Notes under the pieces: generated by a model | Seen by the model: the letters and a program-made list of their open reading frames with translations, nothing else | What the model was told of the DNA's origin: nothing | Database searches by the model: none | NCBI GenBank assembly: GCA_000272025.2 | Contig: AKCV02000025.1 | Span: 408,796 to 472,795 of the forward strand | Length of the DNA: 64,000 nucleotides | Direction of reading: 5' to 3' | DNA from: Imbroritus primus | GTDB lineage: Bacteria > Pseudomonadota > Gammaproteobacteria > Burkholderiales > Burkholderiaceae | Translations under genes and position numbers: made by a program | In this document: in pieces, positions 21,510 through 31,828 of the stretch | Layout: the number at the start of each line of letters is the position of its first letter | Numbering within the stretch: position 1 is the first letter of the stretch

Positions 21510-22751
21510 ATGACCATGAATGCGCCAGCCACCAATCCTGAACTCACGCGCGCCGGCATGCACGGCGTGCCGTTCGACTGGCAGGACCCGTTTTGTCTCG
21601 ATGCCGCGCTCACCGAGGAAGAGCGCATGATCCGCGACGCGGCGCGCGACTACGCCCAGGAGCGGCTCATGCCGCGCATCCTGATGGCCAACCGCAATGA
21701 GTCGTTCGACATCGAGATCATGCAGGAGATGGCCGATCTCGGTTTCCTGGGCGCGCCGCTCAAGGGCTATGGCTGCGCTGGCGTGGGCTACGTCGCCTAC
21801 GGCCTGATCGCGCGCGAGTTCGAGCGCGTGGATACAGCCTACCGCTCGGCGCTCGGCGTACAGACCACGCTGTCGATGATGCCGATCTACCTGTTCGGTT
21901 CGGAAGAGCAGCGCGAGAAATCCCTGCCGCGCATGGCGCGCGCCGAGCTGCTCGGCTGCTTTGGGCTGACCGAGCCGGACCACGGTTCCGACCCCGGTCG
22001 CATGGGCTCGCGCGCGGTGCGTGTCGATGGCGGTTATCGCCTGACCGGGGCCAAGACGTGGATCACGCACGCGCCGATTGCCGACCTGATGGTGGTGTGG
22101 GCCAAGGACGAAGCAAACACCGTACGCGGCTTCATCCTCGAGCGCGGCATGCAGGGACTGGCGACGGCCAAGATCGAAGGCAAGTTCTCGGTGCGCGCCT
22201 CGCCCACCGGGCAGATTTTCATGGACGATGTGTTCGTGCCGGACGAGAACGTGCTGCCGAACGGCGTGGGTCTGAAAGCGCCGTTCGCGTGCCTGAACAA
22301 CGCGCGCTTCGGCATCTGCTGGGGCGCGATGGGTGCGGCGGAGTTCTGCTGGCATGCGGCCCGCCAGTACACGCTGGAGCGCAAGCAGTTCGGCCGGCCT
22401 TTGGCGGCCAACCAGCTCATCCAGAAGAAGCTTGCCGACATGCAGACCGAAATTACGCTCGGCCTGCTCGGCTGCCTGCACCTGAGCCGCCTGCGCGATA
22501 CCGGACAGGCCGCGCCGGAAGCCGTGTCGCTGCTCAAGCGCAACTGCGCGGGCAAGGCGCTCGACATTGCGCGCATGGCGCGCGACATGCACGGGGGCAA
22601 CGGCATCAGCGACGAATACCATGTGATCCGTCACCTGATGAACCTGGAAACCGTCAACACGCTCGAAGGCACGCACGACGTGCACGCGCTGGTGCTGGGC
22701 CGCGCCCAGACCGGCATTCAGGCTTTCACATCCATGGAGGGCAATGCATGA
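21510..22751 (+). CDS. gcdH: Glutaryl-CoA dehydrogenase
   Basis: 413 residues. Recalled features of glutaryl-CoA dehydrogenase are all here: [34 protein letters not shown] sequence including the substrate-carboxylate-binding Arg of [34 protein letters not shown], and [18 protein letters not shown]. The catalytic Glu is in [22 protein letters not shown] (Leu replaces the more common Tyr just before it). It should oxidise and decarboxylate glutaryl-CoA to crotonyl-CoA with an FAD cofactor, feeding the hydratase, dehydrogenase and thiolase encoded upstream. A ribosome site GGAGG precedes the start. Its stop overlaps the next start by 4 bases. Confidence 0.9.
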   Translation: MTMNAPATNPELTRAGMHGVPFDWQDPFCLDAALTEEERMIRDAARDYAQERLMPRILMANRNESFDIEIMQEMADLGFLGAPLKGYGCAGVGYVAYGLIAREFERVDTAYRSALGVQTTLSMMPIYLFGSEEQREKSLPRMARAELLGCFGLTEPDHGSDPGRMGSRAVRVDGGYRLTGAKTWITHAPIADLMVVWAKDEANTVRGFILERGMQGLATAKIEGKFSVRASPTGQIFMDDVFVPDENVLPNGVGLKAPFACLNNARFGICWGAMGAAEFCWHAARQYTLERKQFGRPLAANQLIQKKLADMQTEITLGLLGCLHLSRLRDTGQAAPEAVSLLKRNCAGKALDIARMARDMHGGNGISDEYHVIRHLMNLETVNTLEGTHDVHALVLGRAQTGIQAFTSMEGNA

Positions 22752-24892
22752 ACGGGCCGGCGCATCACGAGCCAACACACACCATGCGCAGCGCGCTGAC
22801 CTGTCTCGTCAATCCGCAGTCGATTGCCATCGTCGGCGCCTCGTCGCAGTTCGGCAAGGTCAGCGGCCGGCCGCTCAAGCACCTGCTGGAGAAGGGCTAT
22901 CGCGGCAAGATATGGCCGATCAATCCACGCTATACGGAAATGCACGGCCTGACCTGCTACACCAGCATCGCCGCGCTGCCCGATGCGCCCGACCTTGCCA
23001 TCGTCGCGCTGCCCGCGCAGGACGTACTGGCCACCATTCGCGAACTGGGCCGGCGTGGTACGCGCTCGGTGGTGGTGTTCAGTTCCGGCTTCGGTGAAAT
23101 GGGCGAAGCCGGCAAGGCCATGGAAGCGGAGATGGTGGCTGCGGCGCGCGAGTACGGCATGCCGCTGTGCGGCCCGAACTGCCTCGGCTTCATCAACGCG
23201 TTTGAAAACGTCTACGCCACCTTCAGCCAGTATGCCGACCGCGAAACGCAGTCCGGCCCAATCGCTTTCGTCACGCAGTCGGGCGCGTTCGGCACGGCGA
23301 TTGCTGCGCTCGCGCGCCAGCGTGGCCTGGGTCTCGGCTATTTCATCAACACCGGCAATGAAGCGGATGTCGGCTTTGCCGACCTGATGCTGACGGTCAT
23401 CGAGGATCCGCGCATCAAGGTCGCGGCGGGTTATCTCGAAGGCGTGCGCGATGGCGAGGCGCTGATCCGTCTCGCTAAACGCTGCCAGGAGCTCGGCAAG
23501 CCACTGGTGCTGACCAAGGTCGGCCGCATGGCCGCCGGCGCGCGCGCGGCTGCCTCGCATACCGGCTCGATGGCCGGCGAGGACGCGGTGTTCGATGCGG
23601 TCATCCGGCAGTACGGCGTGATCCGTGCACGCAACGAAGAACAGTTGCTCGACATGGCGCAGGCGCTGGCCGCCTGCCCGCTGCCGCACGGCAACGGCCT
23701 GGGTATCGCCACGCAGTCGGGAGGCGCAGGCGTGATGATGGCCGACCGTGCCGAAGAAGTCGGCCTCGCGGTGCCGCCGGTGACCGATGCGATCCGCAAG
23801 CGCCTGGTCGATCTGCTGCCGGCCTTCGGTGCGGCCGGCAATCCGGTCGACGTCACCGGCCAGTTCGTCGGCGAGCCGGAACTGCTGCGCGAGTCGGTGC
23901 TGACACTGCTCGACGATCCGAACATCCACGTCGGCATCGTCTGGCTGCAGCTGATGCATGCCTATGTCGACGTGCTCGTCGAGATTCTCACCGAGACCTG
24001 CCGCAAGGCCACCAAGCCGTGCCTGGTGTGCTGGGTGGCCGCGCCCGAAGAAGCGGTGCGCAAGCTGGCGGCGGTGGGCATTCCGGTGTTCCAGGCGGGC
24101 GAGCGCGCGGTCGATGCCGCTGCTGCGCTGGTGCGTCATGGTGAGGCTCAGCGTCGTTGGCAACAACGTGCACCGCAGGCCGCCCATGCCGTGCGGACGC
24201 TGCCGCGCCTGCCCGATGGCGTGGTGCCGAGTGTGCAGGGCGTGAGCCTGCTCAAGGATGCCGGCATCCCCATGGCGCCGGTGGCACTGGCGACCAGCGA
24301 GGATCATGCCGTCGCGCTGTGGCACAAGTTCGGCAAGGGCGTGGCGCTCAAGATCGAATCAACGGCCATCACACACAAGAGCGATATCGGCGGCGTGCTG
24401 CTCAACCTCAATGATGAAGCGGCGATCCGCACCGGTTATCGCAGCATCCTGGCGAATGCCGCGCGGCATTGTCCGGATGCCAAGGTCGATGGCGTACTGG
24501 TGCAGCCGCTGGCCAGTGGGCATGTGGAACTGGTGGTTGGCGTCAAGCGCGATCCGTCGTTCGGCATGATCGTCATGGTCGGCAGCGGCGGCGTGCTGGT
24601 GGAGGTGATGCGCGATGTAGCGTTCCGCCGTGCGCCATTCGCCGAGGATGAAGCGGCCCGCATGCTTGGTGAGCTGCGCATGGGAGCCTTGCTGGATGGG
24701 GTGCGCGGCAAGCCCGCTGTGGATCGCGCACAGATTTGCAACCTGCTGGCCAGCCTCTCGCGCTGGGCAGCCGAAATGGAGGATCAGTTAGAGGAGCTTG
24801 ATCTCAATCCGGTTCTGGTGGGTCCGGACGGACCTGTCGGGGTGGATTGCGTGATGGTTATTCGACATGACGCCAGCCCCGCCAAGAGGTAG
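22748..24892 (+). CDS. ADP-forming-type acyl-CoA synthetase (acetate-CoA ligase family)
   Basis: 714 residues with the full fused architecture: CoA-binding Rossmann domain at the start ([19 protein letters not shown]), succinyl-CoA-ligase-like domains with the phospho-His region [17 protein letters not shown], and a C-terminal ATP-grasp domain ([29 protein letters not shown]). Such enzymes join a free acid to CoA while forming or hydrolysing ATP/ADP; the acid is not evident. Context with glutaryl-CoA dehydrogenase suggests activation of glutarate or another dicarboxylate. It is translationally coupled (ATGA) to gcdH. The start MNGPAHHEP was chosen because of that overlap. The reaction direction cannot be told from the sequence. 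Confidence 0.87.
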   Translation: MNGPAHHEPTHTMRSALTCLVNPQSIAIVGASSQFGKVSGRPLKHLLEKGYRGKIWPINPRYTEMHGLTCYTSIAALPDAPDLAIVALPAQDVLATIRELGRRGTRSVVVFSSGFGEMGEAGKAMEAEMVAAAREYGMPLCGPNCLGFINAFENVYATFSQYADRETQSGPIAFVTQSGAFGTAIAALARQRGLGLGYFINTGNEADVGFADLMLTVIEDPRIKVAAGYLEGVRDGEALIRLAKRCQELGKPLVLTKVGRMAAGARAAASHTGSMAGEDAVFDAVIRQYGVIRARNEEQLLDMAQALAACPLPHGNGLGIATQSGGAGVMMADRAEEVGLAVPPVTDAIRKRLVDLLPAFGAAGNPVDVTGQFVGEPELLRESVLTLLDDPNIHVGIVWLQLMHAYVDVLVEILTETCRKATKPCLVCWVAAPEEAVRKLAAVGIPVFQAGERAVDAAAALVRHGEAQRRWQQRAPQAAHAVRTLPRLPDGVVPSVQGVSLLKDAGIPMAPVALATSEDHAVALWHKFGKGVALKIESTAITHKSDIGGVLLNLNDEAAIRTGYRSILANAARHCPDAKVDGVLVQPLASGHVELVVGVKRDPSFGMIVMVGSGGVLVEVMRDVAFRRAPFAEDEAARMLGELRMGALLDGVRGKPAVDRAQICNLLASLSRWAAEMEDQLEELDLNPVLVGPDGPVGVDCVMVIRHDASPAKR

Positions 24893-24959
24893 TTTCGACA
24901 ACGCGGCGTCGATAACACGGCATGCCACATGGCATGCCGTACCCCGTAGAGGAGACAAT

Positions 24960-25955
24960 ATGATGCGCAGTAAACTCAGTGCTTTGCTCGTAGCATGCCT
25001 GGCCGCCGTTCCTGTGACCCAGGCGCTGGCCCAGGACAAGTATCCGTCCCGTCCCATTACCCTGATCGCGCCGTACAGCGCGGGCGGCGACTCCGACCTC
25101 GCCGCCCGCAACTTCGCGGCGGTCGCGCAGAGCTACCTCGGCCAGCCGGTGGTGGTGCAGAACAAGCCCGGCGCGAGCGGCATCATCGGCTCGCAACTGG
25201 TGCTGCAGTCGCCGTCCGACGGCTATACGCTGCTGCTGGCGCGGACAGGGTCCCAGGCGATTCTCCCTGCGGTGGCTCCGTCGAATACCAAGTACAAGTG
25301 GGATGACTTTACCTTCATCGGCATGCTCGAACTGAACCCGTACGGCTGCATGGTCAAGGCCAACTCACCGTACACCAATGCCGAGCAGTTCCTGAAGGGC
25401 CTGAAGGAAAAGGGCAAGGGCATGAACTTTGCCACGGCCGGCGTGGCGACCACCAACGACATGGGCCCGCGTCTGCTGTTCGACATCCTCAAGCTGGGCG
25501 CCAATTCGCCGCAGCAGATTCCATTCAAGGGCAATGGCGAGGCCACGGCCGCACTGATGGCCGGACAGGTGGATTTTGCGTGCGGCAGTATTGGACCGTT
25601 CATGCAGCTGATCAAGCACGGCGACCTGCGCGCCATGTTCATCACCACGCCGGAACGCATCAAGGATCTGCCGAATGTACCGACCGCTCGCGAAGCCGGC
25701 GTGCAGGACATGGAGAAGATCACCGGCTGGAGCGGCATCTTCGCTCCGTCCAAGATGCCGCCGGCAATGGTCGAGCAGTTGTGGAAGGCCGTGCAGGATG
25801 TGGGCAAGGATCCGAAATGGCGTCGCGCCACGGAGCAGGCCGGTTCGATTCCCTACATTATCGGTCCGGACGAGACCCGCAAGTTCATCAAGAACCAGTT
25901 TGATGTGTATGAGAGCATCGGCAAGTCGCTCAATATGATCGACAAGGTACTCTAA
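24960..25955 (+). CDS. TctC/Bug-family periplasmic solute-binding receptor
   Basis: 331 residues. A signal peptide (MMRSKLSALLVACLAAVPVTQALAQ, cut after ALA) precedes the mature Bug fold, recognised by YPSRPITLIAPYSAGGDSDL and QNKPGASGIIGSQLV. These receptors serve tripartite tricarboxylate transporters and bind carboxylates; no tctA/tctB genes are adjacent, so it likely works with transporter subunits encoded elsewhere, as many Burkholderiales 'orphan' Bug proteins do. GAGGAG lies 7 bases before the ATG. It ends the operon, followed by a strong terminator, and probably captures the operon's substrate. Confidence 0.9.
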   Translation: MMRSKLSALLVACLAAVPVTQALAQDKYPSRPITLIAPYSAGGDSDLAARNFAAVAQSYLGQPVVVQNKPGASGIIGSQLVLQSPSDGYTLLLARTGSQAILPAVAPSNTKYKWDDFTFIGMLELNPYGCMVKANSPYTNAEQFLKGLKEKGKGMNFATAGVATTNDMGPRLLFDILKLGANSPQQIPFKGNGEATAALMAGQVDFACGSIGPFMQLIKHGDLRAMFITTPERIKDLPNVPTAREAGVQDMEKITGWSGIFAPSKMPPAMVEQLWKAVQDVGKDPKWRRATEQAGSIPYIIGPDETRKFIKNQFDVYESIGKSLNMIDKVL

Positions 25956-25974
25956 GCCCCTCCCTGTCCCCCAC

Positions 25975-26009
25975 CGCCCCGTCCTGGCTGCATCCAGGCG
26001 GGGCGTTTT
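25975..26009 (+). terminator. Rho-independent terminator of the acyl-CoA operon
   Basis: CGCCCC-GTCCTGG pairs with CCAGG-C-GGGGCG around a 6-base loop, followed by TTTTGTTTG, 20 bases after the TctC stop. Confidence 0.85.
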
Positions 26010-26107
26010 GTTTGCAGGGCGGCCAATGGTGTGGCATCCCGCACACACCTGCGCCGGCAGTCACAATCGTCCGTTACCATGGGGGATCGCCGTGACAGGA
26101 CTCCCAC

Positions 26108-27664
26108 ATGCCGGACCGCCGTGATTTCCTCAAGCAGCTTGCGCTTGGCAGCAGCGTCGCGCTGGCAACGGTCGCCAGCCACGCCGCCGAACCGGTGACG
26201 GCTGCGGCATTTCCCTCCAATCCCTTCAGGCTTGGCGTCGCCTCCGGCTACCCGACGCATGAGGGCGTGGTGTTGTGGACGCGCCTCGCGCCACATCCGC
26301 TCGAAGCGCAGGGCGGCATGCCGCCAGTGGCGATGGATGTGCAATGGGAGATCGCCGAGGATGAAGGTTTCCGGCACATCGTGCAGCGCGGCGTGGCCCG
26401 TGCACGGCCGGAGGAGGCCCATGCCGTGCACGTTGAATTGCACGGGCTGGAAGCGGAGGCATGGTTCTTCTATCGCTTTCGCGCGGGCGGCTATACCAGC
26501 CGCATCGGCCGCACGCGCACCGCGCCAGCGCCGGAGGCCGATGCGCCGCGCCTGCGTTTCACGGTGGCCTCATGCCAGAACTACGAGCACGGCTACTACG
26601 GCGCCTACCAGCACATGCTGGCCGAAGAGCCGGATCTCGTGCTGTTCCTCGGCGACTACATCTACGAAACCAGCACGCGGCCGCCGCGCGTGCGCGAGCA
26701 TGCCGGCCCGGTGCCGCGCACGCTGGCGGAGTACCGGCAGCGGCACGCGCAGTACAAGATGGATCCCGACCTGCAGGCCATGCATGCCGCAGCGCCATGG
26801 TTGCTGACCTGGGACGATCACGAGGTGGAGAACGACTACGCCGGCGATGCCTCGAGCCACGGCACGCCGGTCGACACCTTCCTGCGGCAACGTGCTGCCG
26901 CCTATCGCGCCTATTACGAGCATATGCCGTTGCCGCGCGCCATGCTGTTCGACGCAACCGCACTACGGCTGTATTCGACCTGGCACTGGGGCCGGCTTGC
27001 CGATTTCCATCTGCTCGACGACCGGCAGTACCGTTCGATGCAGGCCTGCGGATACCTTCGGACCGGCGCCCCGGCTGGTGCCTCGGCGGGCTGCCTGCCG
27101 CGCGAGGACGACACGCGCACCATGCTCAGCCCGGCGCAGGAAGCGTGGCTCGATGCCACGCTGGCGGCGACCAAGGCACGCTGGAACCTGCTGGCCCAGC
27201 AGACGCTGTTCTCACCGCTTGGAGAAGAGATCAATCACCAGATGCGTTATCGCCTGGATGGCTGGGATGGTTATCCGGCGGCACGGCAGCGCCTGATCGA
27301 CACGCTGGTCGCGCGTCATCCTTCGAATCCGGTATTCCTGGGCGGCGATGTGCACAGTTTCATGGTGAGCACCGTGCGCAATCCCGCCGATGCGGAACGC
27401 AAGCCGGTCGCGACGGAATTCGTCACCGGCTCCATCACCTCGCGCGGCCCGGGCCAGGCGCGTATGGATGCGGCCGTGCGGCTGCATCCCCACCTGCTGT
27501 ATGCCAACAGCCGCCGGCATGGCTATCTCCGCATCGATGTCACGCCGCAGCAGATGCTGGTGGAGTTGCGTGGCGTGGATTCCGTCGAGCGGATGCTGAC
27601 CGATGTCTCGACACTGGCCCGCTTTGCCGTCACGGACGGCAAGGTTGGGGCGCGGAACCTGTAG
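26108..27664 (+). CDS. phoD: Alkaline phosphatase D family phosphodiesterase/phosphatase
   Basis: 518 residues. The N-terminus MPDRRDFLKQLALGSSVAL is a Tat signal, so the enzyme folds before export to the periplasm. The PhoD catalytic core is visible: FTVASCQNYEHGYYGAY, LFLGDYIYE, LLTWDDHEVENDYAGD and FLGGDVHSFMVS, which carry the Fe/Ca ligands. An N-terminal PhoD domain (residues ~40-135) comes first. It hydrolyses phosphomono- and diesters; phosphate starvation control is usual for the family but no Pho box was recognised here. It is independent of the upstream operon (terminator between). Confidence 0.92.
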   Translation: MPDRRDFLKQLALGSSVALATVASHAAEPVTAAAFPSNPFRLGVASGYPTHEGVVLWTRLAPHPLEAQGGMPPVAMDVQWEIAEDEGFRHIVQRGVARARPEEAHAVHVELHGLEAEAWFFYRFRAGGYTSRIGRTRTAPAPEADAPRLRFTVASCQNYEHGYYGAYQHMLAEEPDLVLFLGDYIYETSTRPPRVREHAGPVPRTLAEYRQRHAQYKMDPDLQAMHAAAPWLLTWDDHEVENDYAGDASSHGTPVDTFLRQRAAAYRAYYEHMPLPRAMLFDATALRLYSTWHWGRLADFHLLDDRQYRSMQACGYLRTGAPAGASAGCLPREDDTRTMLSPAQEAWLDATLAATKARWNLLAQQTLFSPLGEEINHQMRYRLDGWDGYPAARQRLIDTLVARHPSNPVFLGGDVHSFMVSTVRNPADAERKPVATEFVTGSITSRGPGQARMDAAVRLHPHLLYANSRRHGYLRIDVTPQQMLVELRGVDSVERMLTDVSTLARFAVTDGKVGARNL

Positions 27665-27688
27665 CGCTCTGCACCAGCGCTGTGGCGA

Positions 27689-28147
27689 TTACCAGCCCCA
27701 CACGAGGCGCTGTGCCACCCACCCTTGCTGACCGTTGTTGCGCTTCACATGCACCCAGCCATTACGCTTGCCGACAGTTTTGAGGAGCTCGTACTGCTCC
27801 AGCTTGCCGACGAGCCGTGCACTGGTCTGCGGCGCGGCGCGCAGGTTTGCGACCTTGGCGCGCACCACGTGATGCGGGGTGTTGCCTGTGAGCGGGCGGT
27901 AGATCCACCCCAGGTCGCCTTCGAAGTCGCGCACCTTCAGCCAGCTTCCCTGACGCTTGGTCACGGCCAGCGGATAGCCACGGTTCAGTTCCCACAGTTT
28001 TTCGGAGCGTGTGGTCGGCTGGGCGCGCACATTGGCGACATTGTTGCTGATGCTGACAAACTGCTGGGCGTAGGCTGTGCCGGTGACGGCGCACAATGCG
28101 AGCGCAGCCACGGCGGCCGAGACATGGCGTGAGACGGATATAAGCAA
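27689..28147 (-). CDS. Secreted protein with two SH3 domains
   Basis: About 152 residues. A signal peptide ends AVTGTAYAQQ. Two bacterial SH3 domains follow: FVSISNNVANVRAQPTTRSEKLWEL with WLKVRDFEGDLGWIYRPL, then VVRAKVANLRAAPQTSARLVGKLEQ with WVHVKRNNGQQGWVAQRLV. Such domains bind cell-wall peptides or partner proteins. A TTG start is proposed because GGGGGA lies 6 bases upstream and it gives a compact signal peptide; a GTG at 28180 is the alternative. Target and role unknown. Confidence 0.8.
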   Translation of the reverse strand: MLISVSRHVSAAVAALALCAVTGTAYAQQFVSISNNVANVRAQPTTRSEKLWELNRGYPLAVTKRQGSWLKVRDFEGDLGWIYRPLTGNTPHHVVRAKVANLRAAPQTSARLVGKLEQYELLKTVGKRNGWVHVKRNNGQQGWVAQRLVWGW

Positions 28148-28384
28148 GCGATTTCCCCCTGTTTTGATTGCAAAAAACACTTCTTCAGACTGCTCTCGTC
28201 CTGAAAGTTCCGATGGTATGCGGGGGTGGGGAGCATGCGCCGGATAGCGCTAGGGGGTGTGTGGAAGCAGGCGAGCGGCGGGGGGGGGAATGGGCGCGTG
28301 CCGATGAGCATCCCGTTTGATGGGATATCGCAGCCAATGTGATCTGTGGCAACGTCGTGCGTCGCCAGTCTACCGTTCAGGCGG

Positions 28385-30202
28385 TCAGCCGATCTCGATG
28401 CAGTTGCGGCCGGCCGCCTTGGCGCGATACAGCGCCTGGTCGCTGCGCGACAGCGCCAGTTCGGGCGTGCCGTCGCTTGCATACATGGCGGCGATGCCGA
28501 TGCTCACCGTCAGCGCGATGGGCCCCTGGCCTTCCGGCTGCAGCGGAGTGGTCTCGAGGCTTTCCTGCAGGCGACGGGCGAAGGCCGCTGCGGCTGCCGT
28601 GTCGGCGCCATGCAGGATTACTGCGAACTCCTCGCCGCCCATGCGTCCGGCGACATCCGCCTGGCGCAACTGCCGGCGCAGCAGGCTGGCGAAGTGGCGC
28701 AGTGCGGCGTCACCGGTGGCATGTCCCCAGCGGTCATTGATCGACTTGAAGTAGTCAAGGTCCAGCATCAGCACTGCCGCCATGCGCGTGCTGTCGCGTT
28801 GCAGGCGGGCCAGTTCCGCCGCAAGGCTGGTCATGAAGGCGTGGCGGTTGGGCAGTTGCGTAAGGGAGTCGGTCGTTGCGAGGGCTTGCCACTGGGTTTC
28901 GATGCGCTTGCGCTCGGTGGCGTCGGTGATCAGGCCGTGCCACACCGTGGTCCCATCCTCGAGGCGTTGCGGACGTGCGTGGCCGTACCGCCAGCGCAAT
29001 CCCTGGCGCGGCAGCATCACACGGTATTCGAGTTGCCATGGCTTTTGCTGTGTCGCCGAGGTCTCGAATGACGTCAGATAGGTTTGCAGATCATCGGGAT
29101 GGATGCGCGCATGGATCGCCTCCGGCGCAATCGTATTGTCTTCCTCCGGATCCAGCTCATACATGTCGGCGATGCCCGCGCTCACATATGAATAGTGCGC
29201 CGTGCCATCGGCACGCTGCTGTCGCTGGAACATGAGGCCAGGGACTTCGCTGCTCAGATCGCTCAACAGTTTTGCGCTTTGCCGCAGCCGCTCGGAAATC
29301 GTGCGCATCGCGGTGATGTCCTGCGTGGTACCGACCATCCGCAGTGGTTTGCCATCTGGCGTACGGCTCACCACCTTGCCGCGGCTGGACACCCAAATAT
29401 AGCTGCCATCCTTGCAGCGCAGCCGATGCTCCACCTCGTAGCTTTCCGTCTTCTGTTCGAAGTGTGCCTGTATGGTCGCGCGCACATAGTCGATATCGTC
29501 AGGATGTACACGCAGGTAGCTGTCCATCAGGCGGTTGGTCAGCTCATGCTCGCGATAGCCGAGCAAGGCCTTCCAGCTGCGCGAGTAGTGGATCTCGTCT
29601 GCTGCCACGTTGCGGTCCCAGATGCCCGTGCCGCTGCCCTCGATGGCCAGCAGCATGCGTCGCTCTTTTTCCATCAGCGTGGTGTTGCGGGCCGTCATGG
29701 AGGCCAGCGCACGGCTCTGTTGCACGGCACTGGCGGTGACGCCGGCCAGTTCATCGAGGCAGGTCCGATGCATGGCGCACAGCGCCTGGGGCCGATGGTC
29801 GAACAGGTAGAACGCGCCGAGCAAGGTACCGTCTTCCGCGAGCAGCGGCGATGCGGCATACATCCGGATGCCTGGCGCCTGTGCCACGAGCGGATGGTGG
29901 CGCATGCGCGGATCGGCCAGGGTGTCTTCTACCAGTATGGGTGTGCGTTGCAGCGCATGATAGAAAAATGACAGGGTGCGCGGCGTATCGGGAAAAACAT
30001 GCCCTGCGCTGGCGGCGATCCATTGGTGGTCGCCTTCCACCAGCAGGATCGCCGAACTGTCTGTGCCGGTCAGGCGCTGCGCGGTACGCGTTAGCCGTTC
30101 GAGCTGGCGGTCGGCAGTGGTGTGAAGCGTCGTGCTGTTGCCGGGAGGCTCGGTGGACCGATCCTGATCGCTGGCATCGTCAAGTTTGGCGAAGGTCGGC
30201 AT
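28385..30202 (-). CDS. GAF-PAS-PAS-GGDEF diguanylate cyclase
   Basis: About 605 residues, no transmembrane segment. Order: GAF domain (~residues 25-180, including TPILVEDTLADPRM), PAS domain with RVHPDDIDYV and YIWVSSRGKVV, a second PAS domain with RIHPDDLQTYL, then the GGDEF domain. The active site is GRMGGEEFAVIL, so catalysis is expected to be intact, and RQAD five residues before GGEEF is a c-di-GMP inhibitory I-site. There is no EAL domain. It should make c-di-GMP in response to a cytosolic ligand. The start MPTFAKLDD was chosen over upstream codons because those extend through low-complexity, non-conserved sequence; the ribosome site is weak. Confidence 0.9.
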   Translation of the reverse strand: MPTFAKLDDASDQDRSTEPPGNSTTLHTTADRQLERLTRTAQRLTGTDSSAILLVEGDHQWIAASAGHVFPDTPRTLSFFYHALQRTPILVEDTLADPRMRHHPLVAQAPGIRMYAASPLLAEDGTLLGAFYLFDHRPQALCAMHRTCLDELAGVTASAVQQSRALASMTARNTTLMEKERRMLLAIEGSGTGIWDRNVAADEIHYSRSWKALLGYREHELTNRLMDSYLRVHPDDIDYVRATIQAHFEQKTESYEVEHRLRCKDGSYIWVSSRGKVVSRTPDGKPLRMVGTTQDITAMRTISERLRQSAKLLSDLSSEVPGLMFQRQQRADGTAHYSYVSAGIADMYELDPEEDNTIAPEAIHARIHPDDLQTYLTSFETSATQQKPWQLEYRVMLPRQGLRWRYGHARPQRLEDGTTVWHGLITDATERKRIETQWQALATTDSLTQLPNRHAFMTSLAAELARLQRDSTRMAAVLMLDLDYFKSINDRWGHATGDAALRHFASLLRRQLRQADVAGRMGGEEFAVILHGADTAAAAAFARRLQESLETTPLQPEGQGPIALTVSIGIAAMYASDGTPELALSRSDQALYRAKAAGRNCIEIG

Positions 30203-30429
30203 ATGAAAAGCAGCGTACGGTCGGATGCGGTCTGTCTCAAACCCGGGGTGCCCCTGCAGGCAAGCCGGGGCTGGATGCTGGCATCTTATCAGAGCGTTTC
30301 GGCCGCGGCGAGTGATGCGGCGAGGGGGACGTTTCCGGCTACCGAAAAAATACCCGGATGGCGGTCCGAAATGTCGGGACACAGGCTGGACGCGGGGTCC
30401 GGCAGATCGGCGGGTCGGAGCAAGGAGAG

Positions 30430-30456
30430 AATGCCGCACTATATCAGTACGGCATT
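30430..30456 (-). terminator. Hairpin after the DUF805 gene
   Basis: AATGCCG pairs with CGGCATT around a 13-base loop, 12 bases past the stop of the DUF805 gene. On the minus strand it is followed by CTCTCCTT rather than a pure T-run, so terminator function is likely but not certain. Confidence 0.4.
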
Positions 30457-30467
30457 GGCGAACGATA

Positions 30468-30833
30468 TCAGGCGGCCTTGGGGTCGGGCCCATAGGTGTT
30501 GGTCTGCGGCTCGCCATCCTGGACCATGAAGAAGATCAGGATCAGTCCACCGATCAGCGGAATGAGCGACAGCAGCAGCCACCATCCCGAGCGTCCCGTG
30601 TCATGCAGGCGGCGCGCGCCGACGGCAATCGATGGAATCAGCATGGCCAGCGAAAAAATGCCCGAAAGCAGGCCCACTTCCTTGCTCTCGCCCGCCGTAC
30701 CCGTGGCGCCGTCGATCCCCCACAGCACGAAAAAGATCAGCATGTAGAACAGCACGAAATACCAATACTCCTTGCGACGCGCGCGGCCGCTGAAGGGGGC
30801 GTAGTTGCGTAAGGCTTGCAGGAACCATGACAT
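30468..30833 (-). CDS. DUF805 inner-membrane protein
   Basis: 121 residues, about four transmembrane helices. The family's opening SWFLQALRNYAPFSGRARRKEYWYF and the later ARRLHDTGRSGWWLLL, with IPLIGGLILIFFMVQDGEPQTN, are diagnostic of DUF805. Function is unknown in this family, though it is widely found as a small membrane protein. GGGAG lies 7 bases before the ATG. Neighbours are a GGDEF gene and a TSUP permease with no evident link. Confidence 0.9.
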   Translation of the reverse strand: MSWFLQALRNYAPFSGRARRKEYWYFVLFYMLIFFVLWGIDGATGTAGESKEVGLLSGIFSLAMLIPSIAVGARRLHDTGRSGWWLLLSLIPLIGGLILIFFMVQDGEPQTNTYGPDPKAA

Positions 30834-31066
30834 GACGCACTCCCGAGTTGAAGACAGCGTTTGGCAGAAGGCGGTAACTGGCTCGTTACCGGTACAGCAG
30901 GTCGATTCTGCGATGCCGGGCCGCCAAGCGCAATCATCCGGAAGTGGCAAGGCAGTCCACATTGCGGATGCGTGCCCCGCTGCTTCGCGCCAGCATGCCG
31001 TCCGGATCGCCCGGATCGCCCGGATCGTCCGACAGCTGGGCCGCATGCGATCCGTCGATCTCCGGC

Positions 31067-31828
31067 TCAGGCGGTCCAGCCCAGCAGTCTTGGCAGCGCC
31101 GAGGCCAGCATCATTACGCCGGACGCCGTCAGCAAGCCAAGCACGATCTTGCGGAACGCCACCTCGCTGATGCCGGTATAGACCCGCGCCCCGAACAGCG
31201 CCGGCAGCAGCATGGCTGGCGCCACGATGGCGAACAGCGGCAGCATGTCGCGCGTGATCAGGCCCGTGGCCAGATAGATCGCCATCGTCACGGCGAGCAT
31301 CGACAGATTGAAATTCTGGATGACCGTGCGCTGCGTATCCTTGTCGAAACCGCGCAGCGTGCACCACAGGGTCGGCAGCGATCCCGCAAAGCCGCCCAGG
31401 CCGCTCATCACGCCGCCGGCCATGCCCGCCAGGCCATCCGCGAAACGCCCGCCAGCCTTGAACGGCCGGCGTGGACGCGCCGCCATGATCAGCATCGCCG
31501 GGCACCACAGCACCAGCAGCGTACCGAGAATCACCTTGAACCAGTCCATGTCCAGGCGCGGCAGCAGCAGCACGCCGAGCGGAATACCGGCAAGCCCGCC
31601 CAGCACGAATGGCAGCAGGCAGCGCCAGTCGAAGCCGCGCCGCACCGTGACGGCCGCCACGACCTGCCCGAGCAGCGACCCGAACACCACCAGCGCCGCC
31701 GCGAGCCGCGGCTCAAGGGTCCACGCCCACAGCGACATGGCGGTGAGCCCGAAGGCAAAGCCGGACAAGCCCTGAACAAAGCCAGCCAACATCGCGCCAA
31801 GCGCGACGACGAGATAGAGGGAATCCAT
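31067..31828 (-). CDS. TSUP (TauE/SafE) family membrane permease
   Basis: 253 residues, about eight hydrophobic helices. The duplicated TSUP motifs appear as AGFVQGLSGFAFGLTAMSLWAW and AGGVMSGLGGFAGSLPTLW. The family exports sulfur-containing organic anions such as sulfoacetate, or carries sulfite; the substrate here is unknown. A small tandem repeat (GATCGCCCG-type units, three and a half copies) lies in the spacer upstream of the DUF805 gene, just after this gene's stop. Confidence 0.85.
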   Translation of the reverse strand: MDSLYLVVALGAMLAGFVQGLSGFAFGLTAMSLWAWTLEPRLAAALVVFGSLLGQVVAAVTVRRGFDWRCLLPFVLGGLAGIPLGVLLLPRLDMDWFKVILGTLLVLWCPAMLIMAARPRRPFKAGGRFADGLAGMAGGVMSGLGGFAGSLPTLWCTLRGFDKDTQRTVIQNFNLSMLAVTMAIYLATGLITRDMLPLFAIVAPAMLLPALFGARVYTGISEVAFRKIVLGLLTASGVMMLASALPRLLGWTA

